Positions 8,620-16,476 of a stretch of DNA of 64,000 nucleotides are shown piece by piece; position 1 is the first letter of the stretch, and every line of letters starts with the position of its first letter. Both the position numbers and the translations under genes were made by a program. Source of the stretch: Rectinema sp003452735 (GTDB taxonomy: Bacteria > Spirochaetota > Spirochaetia > Treponematales > Rectinemataceae); NCBI GenBank assembly GCA_035415815.1, contig DAOOGR010000001.1, positions 1 to 64,000 of the forward strand, in the 5' to 3' direction. The notes under the pieces are model-generated. The model was given only the letters and a program-made list of their open reading frames with translations. It searched no databases and was not told the origin of the DNA.

Positions 8620-8721
8620 CTATGCTTTTTCTATACCAGCTGCCAGGTGAGATGGTCGCGGGAATGGATCTTCGGGCTCGGTAAAGATGCAGTGACTATG
8701 ACTGCCATCCGAGTCATTCAT
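8620..8721 (-). CDS. Leader peptide ORF upstream of mgtA, MgtL-like
   Basis: A 33-codon ORF. A strong AGGAGG site lies seven bases before the ATG at 8721, and the stop TAG is at 8620-8622, 69 bases before mgtA. Residues 15-23 read EPEDPFPRP, an acidic/proline run. From family knowledge, E. coli/Salmonella MgtL begins MEPDPTPLPRRR, and such Asp/Glu/Pro nascent chains destabilise the ribosome when Mg2+ is low, which turns mgtA on. The rest has three histidines and a cysteine (H8, H10, C11, H25). The ORF sits between a candidate promoter (8770-8798) and the hairpin masking the mgtA ribosome site. Homology to MgtL cannot be claimed; convergent function is the inference. Confidence 0.7.
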   Translation of the reverse strand: MNDSDGSHSHCIFTEPEDPFPRPSHLAAGIEKA

Positions 8722-8769
8722 GACACATCCTCCTTTTTGCTGGGATTTAATAGATTTAGAATTCGATTT

Positions 8770-8798
8770 ACTATGCATCATTATATGGCTATAGTCAA
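8770..8798 (-). promoter_or_regulatory. Candidate promoter of the mgtA leader
   Basis: TTGACT (complement 8793-8798), a 17-base spacer and CATAGT (complement 8770-8775). A start near 8763 gives an untranslated lead of about 40 bases before the leader ORF and about 210 bases before mgtA, a long leader of the kind found on regulated Mg2+ transporter genes. The -10 is only a 4/6 match. Confidence 0.5.
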
Positions 8799-8874
8799 GC
8801 CCTATATGAGAATTTGCAGCCCTTGATCTTTGGTGGGCTCTTAATATAGCGTCCATTTGGAGAATATGGATATC

Positions 8875-8904
8875 TTGACATCTAGCCTGTTTTTCAATTA
8901 GTTT
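8875..8904 (+). promoter_or_regulatory. Promoter of the tRNA-Pro/tRNA-Arg unit
   Basis: TTGACA at 8875-8880 is followed after 17-18 bases by TTAGTT/TAGTTT at 8898-8904. The start would be near 8910, about eight bases before the mature tRNA-Pro 5' end. The -35 is perfect and the -10 weak. Confidence 0.55.
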
Positions 8905-8917
8905 ACAACGCTGAAAC

Positions 8918-8990
8918 CGGGACGTAGCCTAGGGGCTAAGGCGTCTGCTTTGGGAGCAGAAGATCGGAGGTTCAAATCCTCTCGTCCCGA
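8918..8990 (+). tRNA. tRNA-Pro (anticodon TGG)
   Basis: Acceptor arms CGGGACG (8918-8924) and CGTCCCG (8983-8989) with discriminator A at 8990. The anticodon loop is TTTGGGA on a CTGCT/AGCAG stem, and the T-arm has GGTTCAAATCC. Total 73 nt. CCA is not encoded and must be added after transcription. A TGG anticodon reads CCA/CCG and, by wobble, other proline codons. Confidence 0.95.
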
Positions 8991-9065
8991 ATACTGCTTT
9001 TGGATGCGGCAAAAAAGCAGCCTCTTTAAGGCCTGTGCATTTTTTGCTTTTATTGCGCACTCAAT

Positions 9066-9139
9066 GGGATCATAGCTCAACTGGATAGAGCAACTGCCTT
9101 CTAAGCAGTAGGTCGCGCGTTCGAGTCGCGCTGGTCCCA
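9066..9139 (+). tRNA. tRNA-Arg (anticodon TCT)
   Basis: Acceptor arms GGGATCA (9066-9072) and TGGTCCC (9132-9138), discriminator A. The anticodon stem ACTGC/GCAGT encloses CTTCTAA, giving anticodon TCT for AGA/AGG codons. The T-arm has CGTTCGAGTCG. Total 74 nt, CCA not encoded. It lies 75 bases after tRNA-Pro in the same orientation, so the two are probably processed from one precursor. Confidence 0.95.
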
Positions 9140-9184
9140 TAAAATTTATTTAGCTTATATCAATTATAATCTATAAGTTAGGTA

Positions 9185-9256
9185 AGCGACCGATGGGAGT
9201 CGAACCCACGTCTCCAGCTTGGAAGGCTGGGGTAATAGCCGTTATACGACGGTCGC
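9185..9256 (-). tRNA. tRNA-Gly (anticodon TCC)
   Basis: Read on the minus strand: acceptor GCGACCG (complement 9250-9256) pairs with CGGTCGC (complement 9186-9192), with discriminator T. The anticodon loop TTCCAAG on a CAGCC/GCTGG-type stem gives TCC. The T-arm has GGTTCGACTCC. Total 72 nt, CCA not encoded. It converges on tRNA-Arg with 45 bases between them. Confidence 0.95.
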
Positions 9257-9644
9257 AATCAATTTGTGCCTCTTTCCGCAAGCAAAGGCAAAGCTTTCTA
9301 AGTGTCCTATTGTTTTTGCCTGCTTGTAGCTTCTCGACTTGGGCGATTTAAGCGCACGATGCCTTGCTTGTCAAGTAGGCCTAAGGTACCCATCCGCCAG
9401 AGTGGCTTAGAAGCGCCCTTAAAAATGAATCATACCTAAATTGGCTCTTGCTCCAAACTGTCTTTCAGTATAAAATTGTGTCTAATTTGTAAGCATATTG
9501 CCGCAATATTTTATATTTTTTCGATATTGGGAAGAGGACGACTTATTTTTGCTGTTTTTCTGAGCTTATTTTTGTTCGATAATCATGCACTAATGAGATG
9601 CGATCTTGTTTCCCAAGCATCGACTCAATGCAGAGGGAATTAAG
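9257..9644. other. 388-bp intergenic region between tRNA-Gly and atpE
   Basis: No ORF with a ribosome site was found. On the minus strand it holds the likely tRNA-Gly promoter (9346-9374). On the plus strand it must hold the V-ATPase operon promoter, but no single strong match stands out. The best candidates are TTGCTC with TATAAA around 9448-9474 and a GATAAT with a weak -35 near 9560-9585. The sequence from about 9470 is AT-rich, which fits promoter DNA. Confidence 0.5.
9346..9374 (-). promoter_or_regulatory. Candidate promoter of tRNA-Gly
   Basis: TTGACA (complement 9369-9374), a 17-base spacer and TTAAAT (complement 9346-9351). The start would lie about 80 bases before the mature tRNA, so 5' processing by RNase P would remove a long leader. 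Confidence 0.5.
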
Positions 9645-10262
9645 ATGGAGATCCAATTACAAGAGCTTCTTGAGAGAATTCATAGCGAAGGCATCGAAAA
9701 TGCAAAGCAGCAAGCCGAAGAGATTATCCAAAAAGCTCATTCGGAAGCGGCAGAAATTGTTGCCCGCGCCAGAAGAGATGCAGAGGAGATGCAGTCTGAG
9801 GCCCTAAAGCGCATAGATGCAATGGAAGCGGCTTCGCGCGAAAGCCTTCTTCAGGCTTCTAGGGATACAATGATCGCCTTGCGTCAAAGTGTTCAACGCT
9901 TTCTCGATTCAGCCATCAGGGCTGATGTCAAGAAAGCTTTCGATGAGAAAATGGCCGCCCAAGTGATACCTGAAGTTCTAAAGATACTCTCGTCCGGTCA
10001 ATCTGGCGACTTCGAAGTGCTTCTTCCACCGGAGCAATTCGAAAAAATAGACAGTTCTCTTTCTGCAAGGCTTGCCAAAGAACTCTCGAGGGGTGTCAGC
10101 TTTAAGCCTTACGATGCCATCGATGCGGGATTCCGAGTTGCTCTGTCTGGTTCCTCGGTTCAATATGACTTTTCTGCAGAGAGCATTGCACAGATGCTCT
10201 CGGTTCGCGTAAATAAGCTCCTCTCCCAATATCTAAAAGAAGCTGCGGGGAGCCTCGATTGA
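9645..10262 (+). CDS. atpE: V-type ATP synthase subunit E
   Basis: A 205-aa subunit of the peripheral stalk. The N-terminal half (to ~residue 95) is a long Ala/Glu/Lys-rich coiled coil with motifs such as ENAKQQAEEI and ARARRDAEEM, and the C-terminal half is the globular domain that caps the A/B head. ATG 9645 is preferred over the upstream in-frame start because AGAGGG lies just before it and family members begin with MEIQLQEL-type sequence. It is the first gene of the operon E-DUF2764-A-B-D-I-K. Similar Glu-rich coiled coils occur in other proteins, but the operon settles the call. Confidence 0.9.
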   Translation: MEIQLQELLERIHSEGIENAKQQAEEIIQKAHSEAAEIVARARRDAEEMQSEALKRIDAMEAASRESLLQASRDTMIALRQSVQRFLDSAIRADVKKAFDEKMAAQVIPEVLKILSSGQSGDFEVLLPPEQFEKIDSSLSARLAKELSRGVSFKPYDAIDAGFRVALSGSSVQYDFSAESIAQMLSVRVNKLLSQYLKEAAGSLD

Positions 10263-10263
10263 A

Positions 10264-10854
10264 ATGAAGCATTATTGGTACTTTGCTTCGACACTTACAT
10301 CTTTTCCATTTGGCTCACCCCCTCCCGTTTCTGTGCAGGCTTTTGACGAACTCTGCTCTAGGATGATTGATAAGAGCGATTTGGAAATTTTTCCTTGCAT
10401 AGAAGAGGCAAGAAATGGCAGATTTTCAGAATCCATGAAGAAATCTGCATTCTTGATGTCATATTTTGAATTTGAAAGAGGGCTTCGGAATGCGCTTGTA
10501 GTTTTCCGGACAAGAGCTTCAAAGCAAGATGCTAGCCAATGGATGAGGCCTGGCGATATAAACCCAGATTCGCTAAAAGCCGCGCAGGCCGCACAGGCCG
10601 CTTCGGACCCTCTCCAAGCCGAGTTTGCCATAGAGCGCGAACGATGGAATGCTGTGGAGAGACTCTCCGCTCTTTCAGCATTTGAGCTTGACTATATTCT
10701 TGCATATAAAATGAAATTGCTTATTGCATCTCGATATGCCTCTTTCGATAGAAATCGCGGGATGCAAGGATTCAATATACTATACCAAGATATTGTAAAT
10801 GCTGCAGCTGCAGTAGATGCAGCGAGTGCTTTTGATACCGGAGTAGCAACATGA
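10264..10854 (+). CDS. V-ATPase operon protein, DUF2764 family
   Basis: A 196-aa cytoplasmic, mostly helical protein starting MKHYWYFASTLTSFPFG. It lies between atpE and atpA, the place held by a conserved DUF2764 protein in treponemes and chlamydiae. It has no catalytic motif and no membrane segment. Because this operon type lacks recognisable C and F subunits, a structural role in the central rotor or collar is a reasonable inference but is not shown. It begins one base after the atpE stop and overlaps atpA by four bases, so its stoichiometry is probably coupled to theirs. Confidence 0.8.
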   Translation: MKHYWYFASTLTSFPFGSPPPVSVQAFDELCSRMIDKSDLEIFPCIEEARNGRFSESMKKSAFLMSYFEFERGLRNALVVFRTRASKQDASQWMRPGDINPDSLKAAQAAQAASDPLQAEFAIERERWNAVERLSALSAFELDYILAYKMKLLIASRYASFDRNRGMQGFNILYQDIVNAAAAVDAASAFDTGVAT

Positions 10855-12614
10855 CAGAAGGATTTGTCACCGCAGTAAATGGCAACATGGTTTCTATACA
10901 AACAGAAGGTATTGTAACCATGAATGAAGTCGCTTATATCCTGGTAGGAGAAAGAAGGCTAAAAAGCGAGGTAATTCGTATCCGCGGTACCTCCGTTCAG
11001 GCCCAGGTCTATGAGATTACCAAAGGCATAAGAGTTGGAAATAGGGTAGAGTTTAGCAATGAGCTATTGTCTGTCGAGCTTGGCCCTGGCCTTCTTGGGC
11101 AGATATATGATGGACTTCAAAACCCTCTGCCAGAGATTGCCAATAAGGTAGGGTATTTTCTGGAGCCAGGTCTTTATCTCAGGGCACTCCCTCGAGATAT
11201 AAAGTGGCATTTTACCCCACTCTTAAGAAAGGGCGATGTCTTAAAGCGTGGAATGGGTATAGGCTGGGTTCCGGAGCGATATTTCCGGCATATCATAATG
11301 ATGCCTTTTGATTTATATGGAGAATGGAAAGTTATAGAGATTGCACCAGAAGGTGATTACACGATCGATGAGGCGATAGCGGAAGTTGCCGATTCGAAAG
11401 GAAACAAGAGACATATCCGAATGTGTTTTTCCTGGCCTGTGAAGAGGGCTGTGGATTGCTATTCCGAACGTCTTAAGCCTTCAGAGCCGCTTGTTACGAA
11501 AACTCGAATCATAGATACATTTTTCCCAGTGGCAAAGGGTGGAACTTACTGTATCCCTGGGCCTTTCGGAGCAGGAAAGACAGTCCTGCAGCAGGTAACA
11601 AGTCGCCATGCCGAAGTCGACATTGTGCTAATAGCAGCATGTGGCGAGCGAGCAGGCGAGGTAGTAGAAACTCTCAAAGAGTTCCCCCAGATCATCGATC
11701 CAAAGACTGGGCGCTCTTTGATGGAACGGACTGTTATTATATGCAACACTTCGTCTATGCCTGTCGCTGCACGTGAAGCGTCGGTATATACGGCTGTGAC
11801 TATTGCAGAATACTACCGGCAAATGGGCCTCGATGTGCTTCTCCTTGCTGATTCTACAAGCCGTTGGGCGCAGGCGATGCGTGAGATGTCCGGACGCCTT
11901 GAAGAGATCCCTGGAGAAGAGGCTTTTCCGGCATATCTCGAGTCTGTTATAGCTGCATTCTATGAGCGCGCTGGTATCGTAAGGCTTTATAATGGCAAGG
12001 AGGGGTCTCTCACTATTGGGGGAACGGTGTCGCCCGCTGGTGGCAACTTCGAAGAACCTGTAACGCAAGCTACGCTTAAAGTTGTTGGTGCCTTTCATGG
12101 ACTCTCACGAGAGCGGTCGGACGCACGCAAATATCCTTCAATCCATCCTCTAGATTCCTGGTCCAAATATGACGGTATCATGCCCAAATCGACCGTTCGA
12201 TACGCCCATTCATTTTTAGAGCGAGGAGCCGAAATAAGCGCAATGATGAAAGTTGTAGGTGAAGAAGGAACAAGCTTAGAGGATTATGTAATCTATCTAA
12301 AGAGCGAATTTTTAGATGCGGTTTACTTACAGCAGAATTCCTTCGATCCTGTCGATGCGGCGGTATCTCCAGCAAGACAAAGGCATGTGTTTAAACTGAT
12401 ACTTAAGATACTTGCAGCCGATATAAGATTCTCCGACAAAGAAGAGGCGCGAAATTTTTTCTATGAGCTTCGTCAAACAATGCTCGATTTGAATGGTACT
12501 CCGCAAGATAGCGATATGTTTAACGCTCTATACAATAGAGTAGACGCAGCTCTGGTCGATAGAGAACCAGAGTTTGATAACCGGGGGCTTAAATTGATGA
12601 GCACGCTGGAGTAA
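10851..12614 (+). CDS. atpA: V-type ATP synthase catalytic subunit A
   Basis: A 587-aa catalytic subunit. The Walker A motif GPFGAGKTV is near residues 236-244, following the CIPGPFG lead typical of subunit A. The non-homologous region is present between ~110 and 190 (LEPGLYLRALPRDIKWHF). The catalytic glutamate region ACGERAGEVVE and Walker B VLLLADSTSRWAQAMRE follow. It hydrolyses or makes ATP at the A/B interface. It overlaps the DUF2764 gene by ATGA and is followed three bases later by atpB. Length and motifs are normal. Confidence 0.97.
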   Translation: MTEGFVTAVNGNMVSIQTEGIVTMNEVAYILVGERRLKSEVIRIRGTSVQAQVYEITKGIRVGNRVEFSNELLSVELGPGLLGQIYDGLQNPLPEIANKVGYFLEPGLYLRALPRDIKWHFTPLLRKGDVLKRGMGIGWVPERYFRHIIMMPFDLYGEWKVIEIAPEGDYTIDEAIAEVADSKGNKRHIRMCFSWPVKRAVDCYSERLKPSEPLVTKTRIIDTFFPVAKGGTYCIPGPFGAGKTVLQQVTSRHAEVDIVLIAACGERAGEVVETLKEFPQIIDPKTGRSLMERTVIICNTSSMPVAAREASVYTAVTIAEYYRQMGLDVLLLADSTSRWAQAMREMSGRLEEIPGEEAFPAYLESVIAAFYERAGIVRLYNGKEGSLTIGGTVSPAGGNFEEPVTQATLKVVGAFHGLSRERSDARKYPSIHPLDSWSKYDGIMPKSTVRYAHSFLERGAEISAMMKVVGEEGTSLEDYVIYLKSEFLDAVYLQQNSFDPVDAAVSPARQRHVFKLILKILAADIRFSDKEEARNFFYELRQTMLDLNGTPQDSDMFNALYNRVDAALVDREPEFDNRGLKLMSTLE

Positions 12615-12617
12615 GGC

Positions 12618-13916
12618 ATGAATAAGATATACTCGAGAATAGAATCAATCGTAGGTAACGTTATTGCGGTAGAAGCGCAGGATATTGCTTATGGTGAGCT
12701 GGCTCAGGTAAATACTAGATATGGTGCTTCTCTTGCAGAGACGATCCGTCTAGATGGCAAGATGGTGTATCTTCAAGTCTTTTCGGGTAGTCGTGGTATT
12801 TCAACAGGCGATGAGGTGCGTTTCTTGGGACACCCAATGCAAGTGAGCTTTTCCGACGACCTTATGGGCAGAATTTTCGATGGAGCGGGAGAGCCGCGCG
12901 ATGGAGGCCCAGATCTAACGGAAAATCTTATAACTATAGCCGGACCAGCAGTAAACCCCTATCAGCGCATTATTCCGCGCGAGATGATAAGAACTGGTAT
13001 TCCGATGATAGATGTGTTCAACACACTTGTCAAAAGCCAGAAACTTCCTATTTTTTCAGTCTCAGGAGAGCCATATAATCCTCTTCTTGCTCGGATTGCA
13101 ATGCAGGCTGAAGTCGACCTTATCATCCTAGGAGGAATGGGACTCAAATATGACGACTATCTTTTCTTCAAAGATACTCTTGAGCAGGGAGGTTCTTTGT
13201 CGAAAACGATTATGTTCGTGCATACCGCGGCCGATCCCATAGTCGAGTGTCTCATGGTGCCGGATATCTCGCTGGCAATTGCCGAGCGCTTTGCTCTCAA
13301 AGGCAAGAATGTTCTCGTTTTGCTGAGCGATATGACCAACTTTGCCGATGCTTTGAAGGAAATCGCTATAACCCAAGAACAAGTACCTTCGAATCGCGGT
13401 TATCCTGGCGATTTATATTCACAGCTTGCTGCGCGATACGAAAAAGCCGTCGATTTTTCGGATGCTGGCTCTATTACTATTCTTGCGGTCACTACAATGC
13501 CAGGAGATGATGTGACACATCCTATTCCAGACAACACAGGCTATATAACCGAAGGCCAGTTTTATCTTCGTGATGGACACATCGAGCCTTTCGGATCTCT
13601 TTCTCGACTGAAACAATTGGTCAACGCCAAGACCAGGGAAGATCATCGCTCTATTATGGATGCGATGATAAAACTTTTTGCTGCATATAGGGACACCCTC
13701 GAGAAGAAATCGATGGGCTTCCAGATGAGTGCCTGGGATCGCAAACTCCTCAAATATGGAGAACTCTTTGAGCAGAGGATTATGGATTTGTCTGTGAATA
13801 TTCCTCTAGAAAAGGCCCTTGATCTATGCTGGGAAACATTGGCTGAATGCTTTGAGCCACGAGAAACAGGCCTTCGTTCAGATCTTATCCAGAAATTTTG
13901 GATAGGAAAGAAATAA
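12618..13916 (+). CDS. atpB: V-type ATP synthase regulatory subunit B
   Basis: A 432-aa nucleotide-binding but non-catalytic subunit. It lacks a Walker A lysine: the equivalent region is FSVSGEPYNPLLARIAMQ, as expected for subunit B. Conserved elements include RFLGHPMQVSFSDDLMGRIFDGAGEP, NPYQRIIPREMIRTGIPMID and VLLSDMTNFADALKEI. It alternates with A in the head hexamer. Length is typical for the family. It starts three bases after atpA, with GGAG inside the atpA terminus as ribosome site. Confidence 0.96.
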   Translation: MNKIYSRIESIVGNVIAVEAQDIAYGELAQVNTRYGASLAETIRLDGKMVYLQVFSGSRGISTGDEVRFLGHPMQVSFSDDLMGRIFDGAGEPRDGGPDLTENLITIAGPAVNPYQRIIPREMIRTGIPMIDVFNTLVKSQKLPIFSVSGEPYNPLLARIAMQAEVDLIILGGMGLKYDDYLFFKDTLEQGGSLSKTIMFVHTAADPIVECLMVPDISLAIAERFALKGKNVLVLLSDMTNFADALKEIAITQEQVPSNRGYPGDLYSQLAARYEKAVDFSDAGSITILAVTTMPGDDVTHPIPDNTGYITEGQFYLRDGHIEPFGSLSRLKQLVNAKTREDHRSIMDAMIKLFAAYRDTLEKKSMGFQMSAWDRKLLKYGELFEQRIMDLSVNIPLEKALDLCWETLAECFEPRETGLRSDLIQKFWIGKK

Positions 13917-13949
13917 TTCGAGTTAGCAAGAAGAGAAGGCAATAGAATC

Positions 13950-14564
13950 ATGGGAAAGATCAAGCTGACCAAAAATGAGTTGAAAAAGAAGAGAGATGAG
14001 CTCAAGATGTATGAGCGCTATCTCCCAACTCTTCAACTCAAAAAACAGCAGCTTCAAGTCGAAGTGCGCAGCGTCCAGACTCGCATGGAGGAACTTCAAG
14101 CACAGAAAACAACGCTCGAGCAAGAGGCATCATCATGGATGGCAGTGTTCACAGAACAAACTGCTGCACGTACCAAGGAAGGTGAGCCTATTCTGAAGGT
14201 TAGCTCCATTAGCTCTGATACTGGCAATATAGCCGGAGTCGCTATTCCAGTATTCCTTGGTGTAGAATTCGATCATAAGAGTTATGATTTATATGCGACT
14301 CCTCTCTGGGTTGATAATGCATTGATTCTTTTGGAGCGGCTTGTTCGCACAAAAATAGAACTCGATATAGTCTCAAAGCAGAAAGAGCTGCTTTCACAAG
14401 AGTTGCGAATTACAACTCAGCGTGTAAACCTATTCGAAAAAGTGAAGATTCCCGAGACTGTCGCCGACATAAGAAAGATTCGCATTTACTTGGGCGATCA
14501 AGAGACAGCTCAAGTAGTGAGGGGTAAGATCGCAAAAAGAAAGGTAGAGGGAGCCGAACGATGA
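13950..14564 (+). CDS. atpD: V-type ATP synthase subunit D
   Basis: A 204-aa central-shaft subunit made of two long antiparallel helices: an N-terminal helix with LTKNELKKKRDELKMYERYLP and a C-terminal helix with LFEKVKIPETVADIRKIRIYLGD. The IPETVADIRKIRIYLGD block is the best-conserved part of subunit D. It transmits rotation between the A/B head and the membrane ring. It overlaps atpI by four bases. Confidence 0.93.
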   Translation: MGKIKLTKNELKKKRDELKMYERYLPTLQLKKQQLQVEVRSVQTRMEELQAQKTTLEQEASSWMAVFTEQTAARTKEGEPILKVSSISSDTGNIAGVAIPVFLGVEFDHKSYDLYATPLWVDNALILLERLVRTKIELDIVSKQKELLSQELRITTQRVNLFEKVKIPETVADIRKIRIYLGDQETAQVVRGKIAKRKVEGAER

Positions 14565-16450
14565 TAGTACCTATGAAAAAGTTTTACCTCATCGTGCTCC
14601 AGAGAGATAGAGAAAACCTTCCAGAGCGACTTAGAAATCTCGGTGTAGCTCATGTTGAGGAACTTCGGGGTATAGGAGAAAAATACCAAGGTTTGGAGAG
14701 AGAAAAGGCAGAGGCTGAATCGGTCTATTTTCTTCTTCAGAATTATGTCGACAAAAAATCCAAACCAAGCAAGGAAGATACTTCTATATCTTTAAAATAT
14801 GAAGAATACAAAGATGTCAGAGATATCATTCGCGAAATCTCCGCAGCTAAGCAAAGACTGGATTTGTTAGAAGATCGTTCTATAGACCTAAAAAGAGAAA
14901 TAAATAGAGTGGAAAGCTGGGGAGAAGTCTCGATGGCAATGCTTGAGCAAATCATCGATGGCGTAGGTTTAACTCTTAGATTCTTCGAAGCTCCGCTGAA
15001 AGAGCTCGCTACGCTGCCAAAAGAGACCGAATATATAAGGATTTCTGCTCCAAAAGGCAGATGCAGGATAGGCCTTATTCTCCACGAAGGGGAAGAAACA
15101 CCAGAATTGCCGCCATCTTTCTTAGAGTTTTTACCACCAGAGATTCCTCTTTCGCAGATGCGACAAGAGATCGCTTCTATCGATAGCCAAAAGCAACAGA
15201 TTCTTAGAGAATTTAGGGAAAATTCAGCAAACTTATCTCTTATAAAGAAATATTTGCATAAGCTTAATTCTAGCATAATCTTGGAACGATTGCGATCTGG
15301 CATGCCACAGAAAGAAAGTCTTGCCTATATGAAGGGATATGTTCCTGCTCGCGACTGCGAAAAATTCAAGAAGGCTGCCGCAAAATATGGTTGGGCTATT
15401 GCCTTCGATGATCCGATAGAAGAAGACCAGCCTCCAACTCTTGTGGAAAACCCCCCAGCAGTTCGAATAATCCAGCCTGTATTCGAGTTTCTTGGAACCG
15501 TGCCGAATTATTGGGAGTATGACATATCGAGCTGGTTTTTGATCTTTTTCTCTATTTTCTTTGCAATGATATTCGGAGATGCCAGCTATGGAGCTATCAT
15601 CGTTCTAGCCACAATTGCTTCGATCATTGCTGGAAAAAGAAAAGGAAAGCCGATTGGCGATGCACAGAAGTTATTTCTTCTCTTGGGTAGTACAACTGTT
15701 ATTTGGGGTGCACTTACTGCCACATGGTTCGGTATAGCCTTTGATAGTCTTCCAAGACTGCTTCAGAATATCTCTATTCCTTCAATAAATGGTCAGTCTC
15801 CAGATTCCGAGAATAATATAAAGGTTATTTGTTTTTCAATTGGCCTTATTCAGCTTTCGATTGCTCACCTAAAGAATCTTAAGCGTGATTTCCCCGACCT
15901 CAAGTTTCTCTCTCAGGCTGGATCACTACTATTGCTTCTTGGCATGTTCAATGCTGCATTAAATTTGGTCATCGATGCAACTAGATTTCCAATAACGAAT
16001 TGGGCGATTGTCTGTATCGCTGTAGGCTTTTTCCTTGTATTTATCTTTGGCAATTGGAATGGCAAGCTTGGTTCGAGTCTTTTAGAAAGCTTAAAGAATA
16101 TAATTCCAACTTTTTTAGGCACAGTAAGTGTCTTTGCCGATATTGTCTCTTATATAAGACTTTGGGCCGTAGGACTTGCGGGGCTCGCACTTGCTCAGAC
16201 GGTGAATGGAATGGCGGGAGGACTTTTGAGTGGACCCTCAAAATTTATCATAGATCTTATTCTCAAATTCATCATTGCAGCAGTGATCTTGGTTGCTGCC
16301 CATGCGCTCAATTTCTTGCTTACGGTTCTTTCGGTTATAGTGCATGGCATAAGACTCAATATGCTGGAGTTTTCCGGGCATCTCGGCATGGAGTGGTCCG
16401 GTTACAAATACGATCCGCTGAAAGAGGATGAGGATCTTTCGGCGTCATAG
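14561..16450 (+). CDS. atpI: V-type ATP synthase membrane subunit I
   Basis: A 629-aa subunit I (a-subunit homologue). The N-terminal ~310 residues form the cytoplasmic domain with two coiled-coil arms, and about eight membrane segments follow from SWFLIFFSIFFAMIFGDASYG onward. The ion-path helix is VSYIRLWAVGLAGLALAQTVN, which holds the essential arginine (SYIRLWA). It forms the ion half-channels next to the K ring. Somewhat shorter than some archaeal homologues but full length for spirochaetes. Confidence 0.93.
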   Translation: MIVPMKKFYLIVLQRDRENLPERLRNLGVAHVEELRGIGEKYQGLEREKAEAESVYFLLQNYVDKKSKPSKEDTSISLKYEEYKDVRDIIREISAAKQRLDLLEDRSIDLKREINRVESWGEVSMAMLEQIIDGVGLTLRFFEAPLKELATLPKETEYIRISAPKGRCRIGLILHEGEETPELPPSFLEFLPPEIPLSQMRQEIASIDSQKQQILREFRENSANLSLIKKYLHKLNSSIILERLRSGMPQKESLAYMKGYVPARDCEKFKKAAAKYGWAIAFDDPIEEDQPPTLVENPPAVRIIQPVFEFLGTVPNYWEYDISSWFLIFFSIFFAMIFGDASYGAIIVLATIASIIAGKRKGKPIGDAQKLFLLLGSTTVIWGALTATWFGIAFDSLPRLLQNISIPSINGQSPDSENNIKVICFSIGLIQLSIAHLKNLKRDFPDLKFLSQAGSLLLLLGMFNAALNLVIDATRFPITNWAIVCIAVGFFLVFIFGNWNGKLGSSLLESLKNIIPTFLGTVSVFADIVSYIRLWAVGLAGLALAQTVNGMAGGLLSGPSKFIIDLILKFIIAAVILVAAHALNFLLTVLSVIVHGIRLNMLEFSGHLGMEWSGYKYDPLKEDEDLSAS

Positions 16451-16476
16451 CAATCTACCCTATAGGAGAGTGGTGT

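Noticed and set aside
8551..8820. M-box (ykoK) Mg2+ riboswitch upstream of mgtA
   Set aside because: The long leader suggested it, but I could not place the conserved M-box core elements in order. The leader ORF plus hairpin explains the region better.
8994..9020. CTGCTTTT/AAAAGCAG hairpin after tRNA-Pro as a terminator
   Set aside because: It has no U-tract after the stem and tRNA-Arg follows in the same direction, so it is more likely a processing signal or chance.
8898..9140. 80-codon ORF over the tRNA-Pro/tRNA-Arg genes, resembling database entries with RATYCLEGSC-type sequence
   Set aside because: It is a translation of two tRNA genes on the wrong strand, a known source of false hypothetical proteins.
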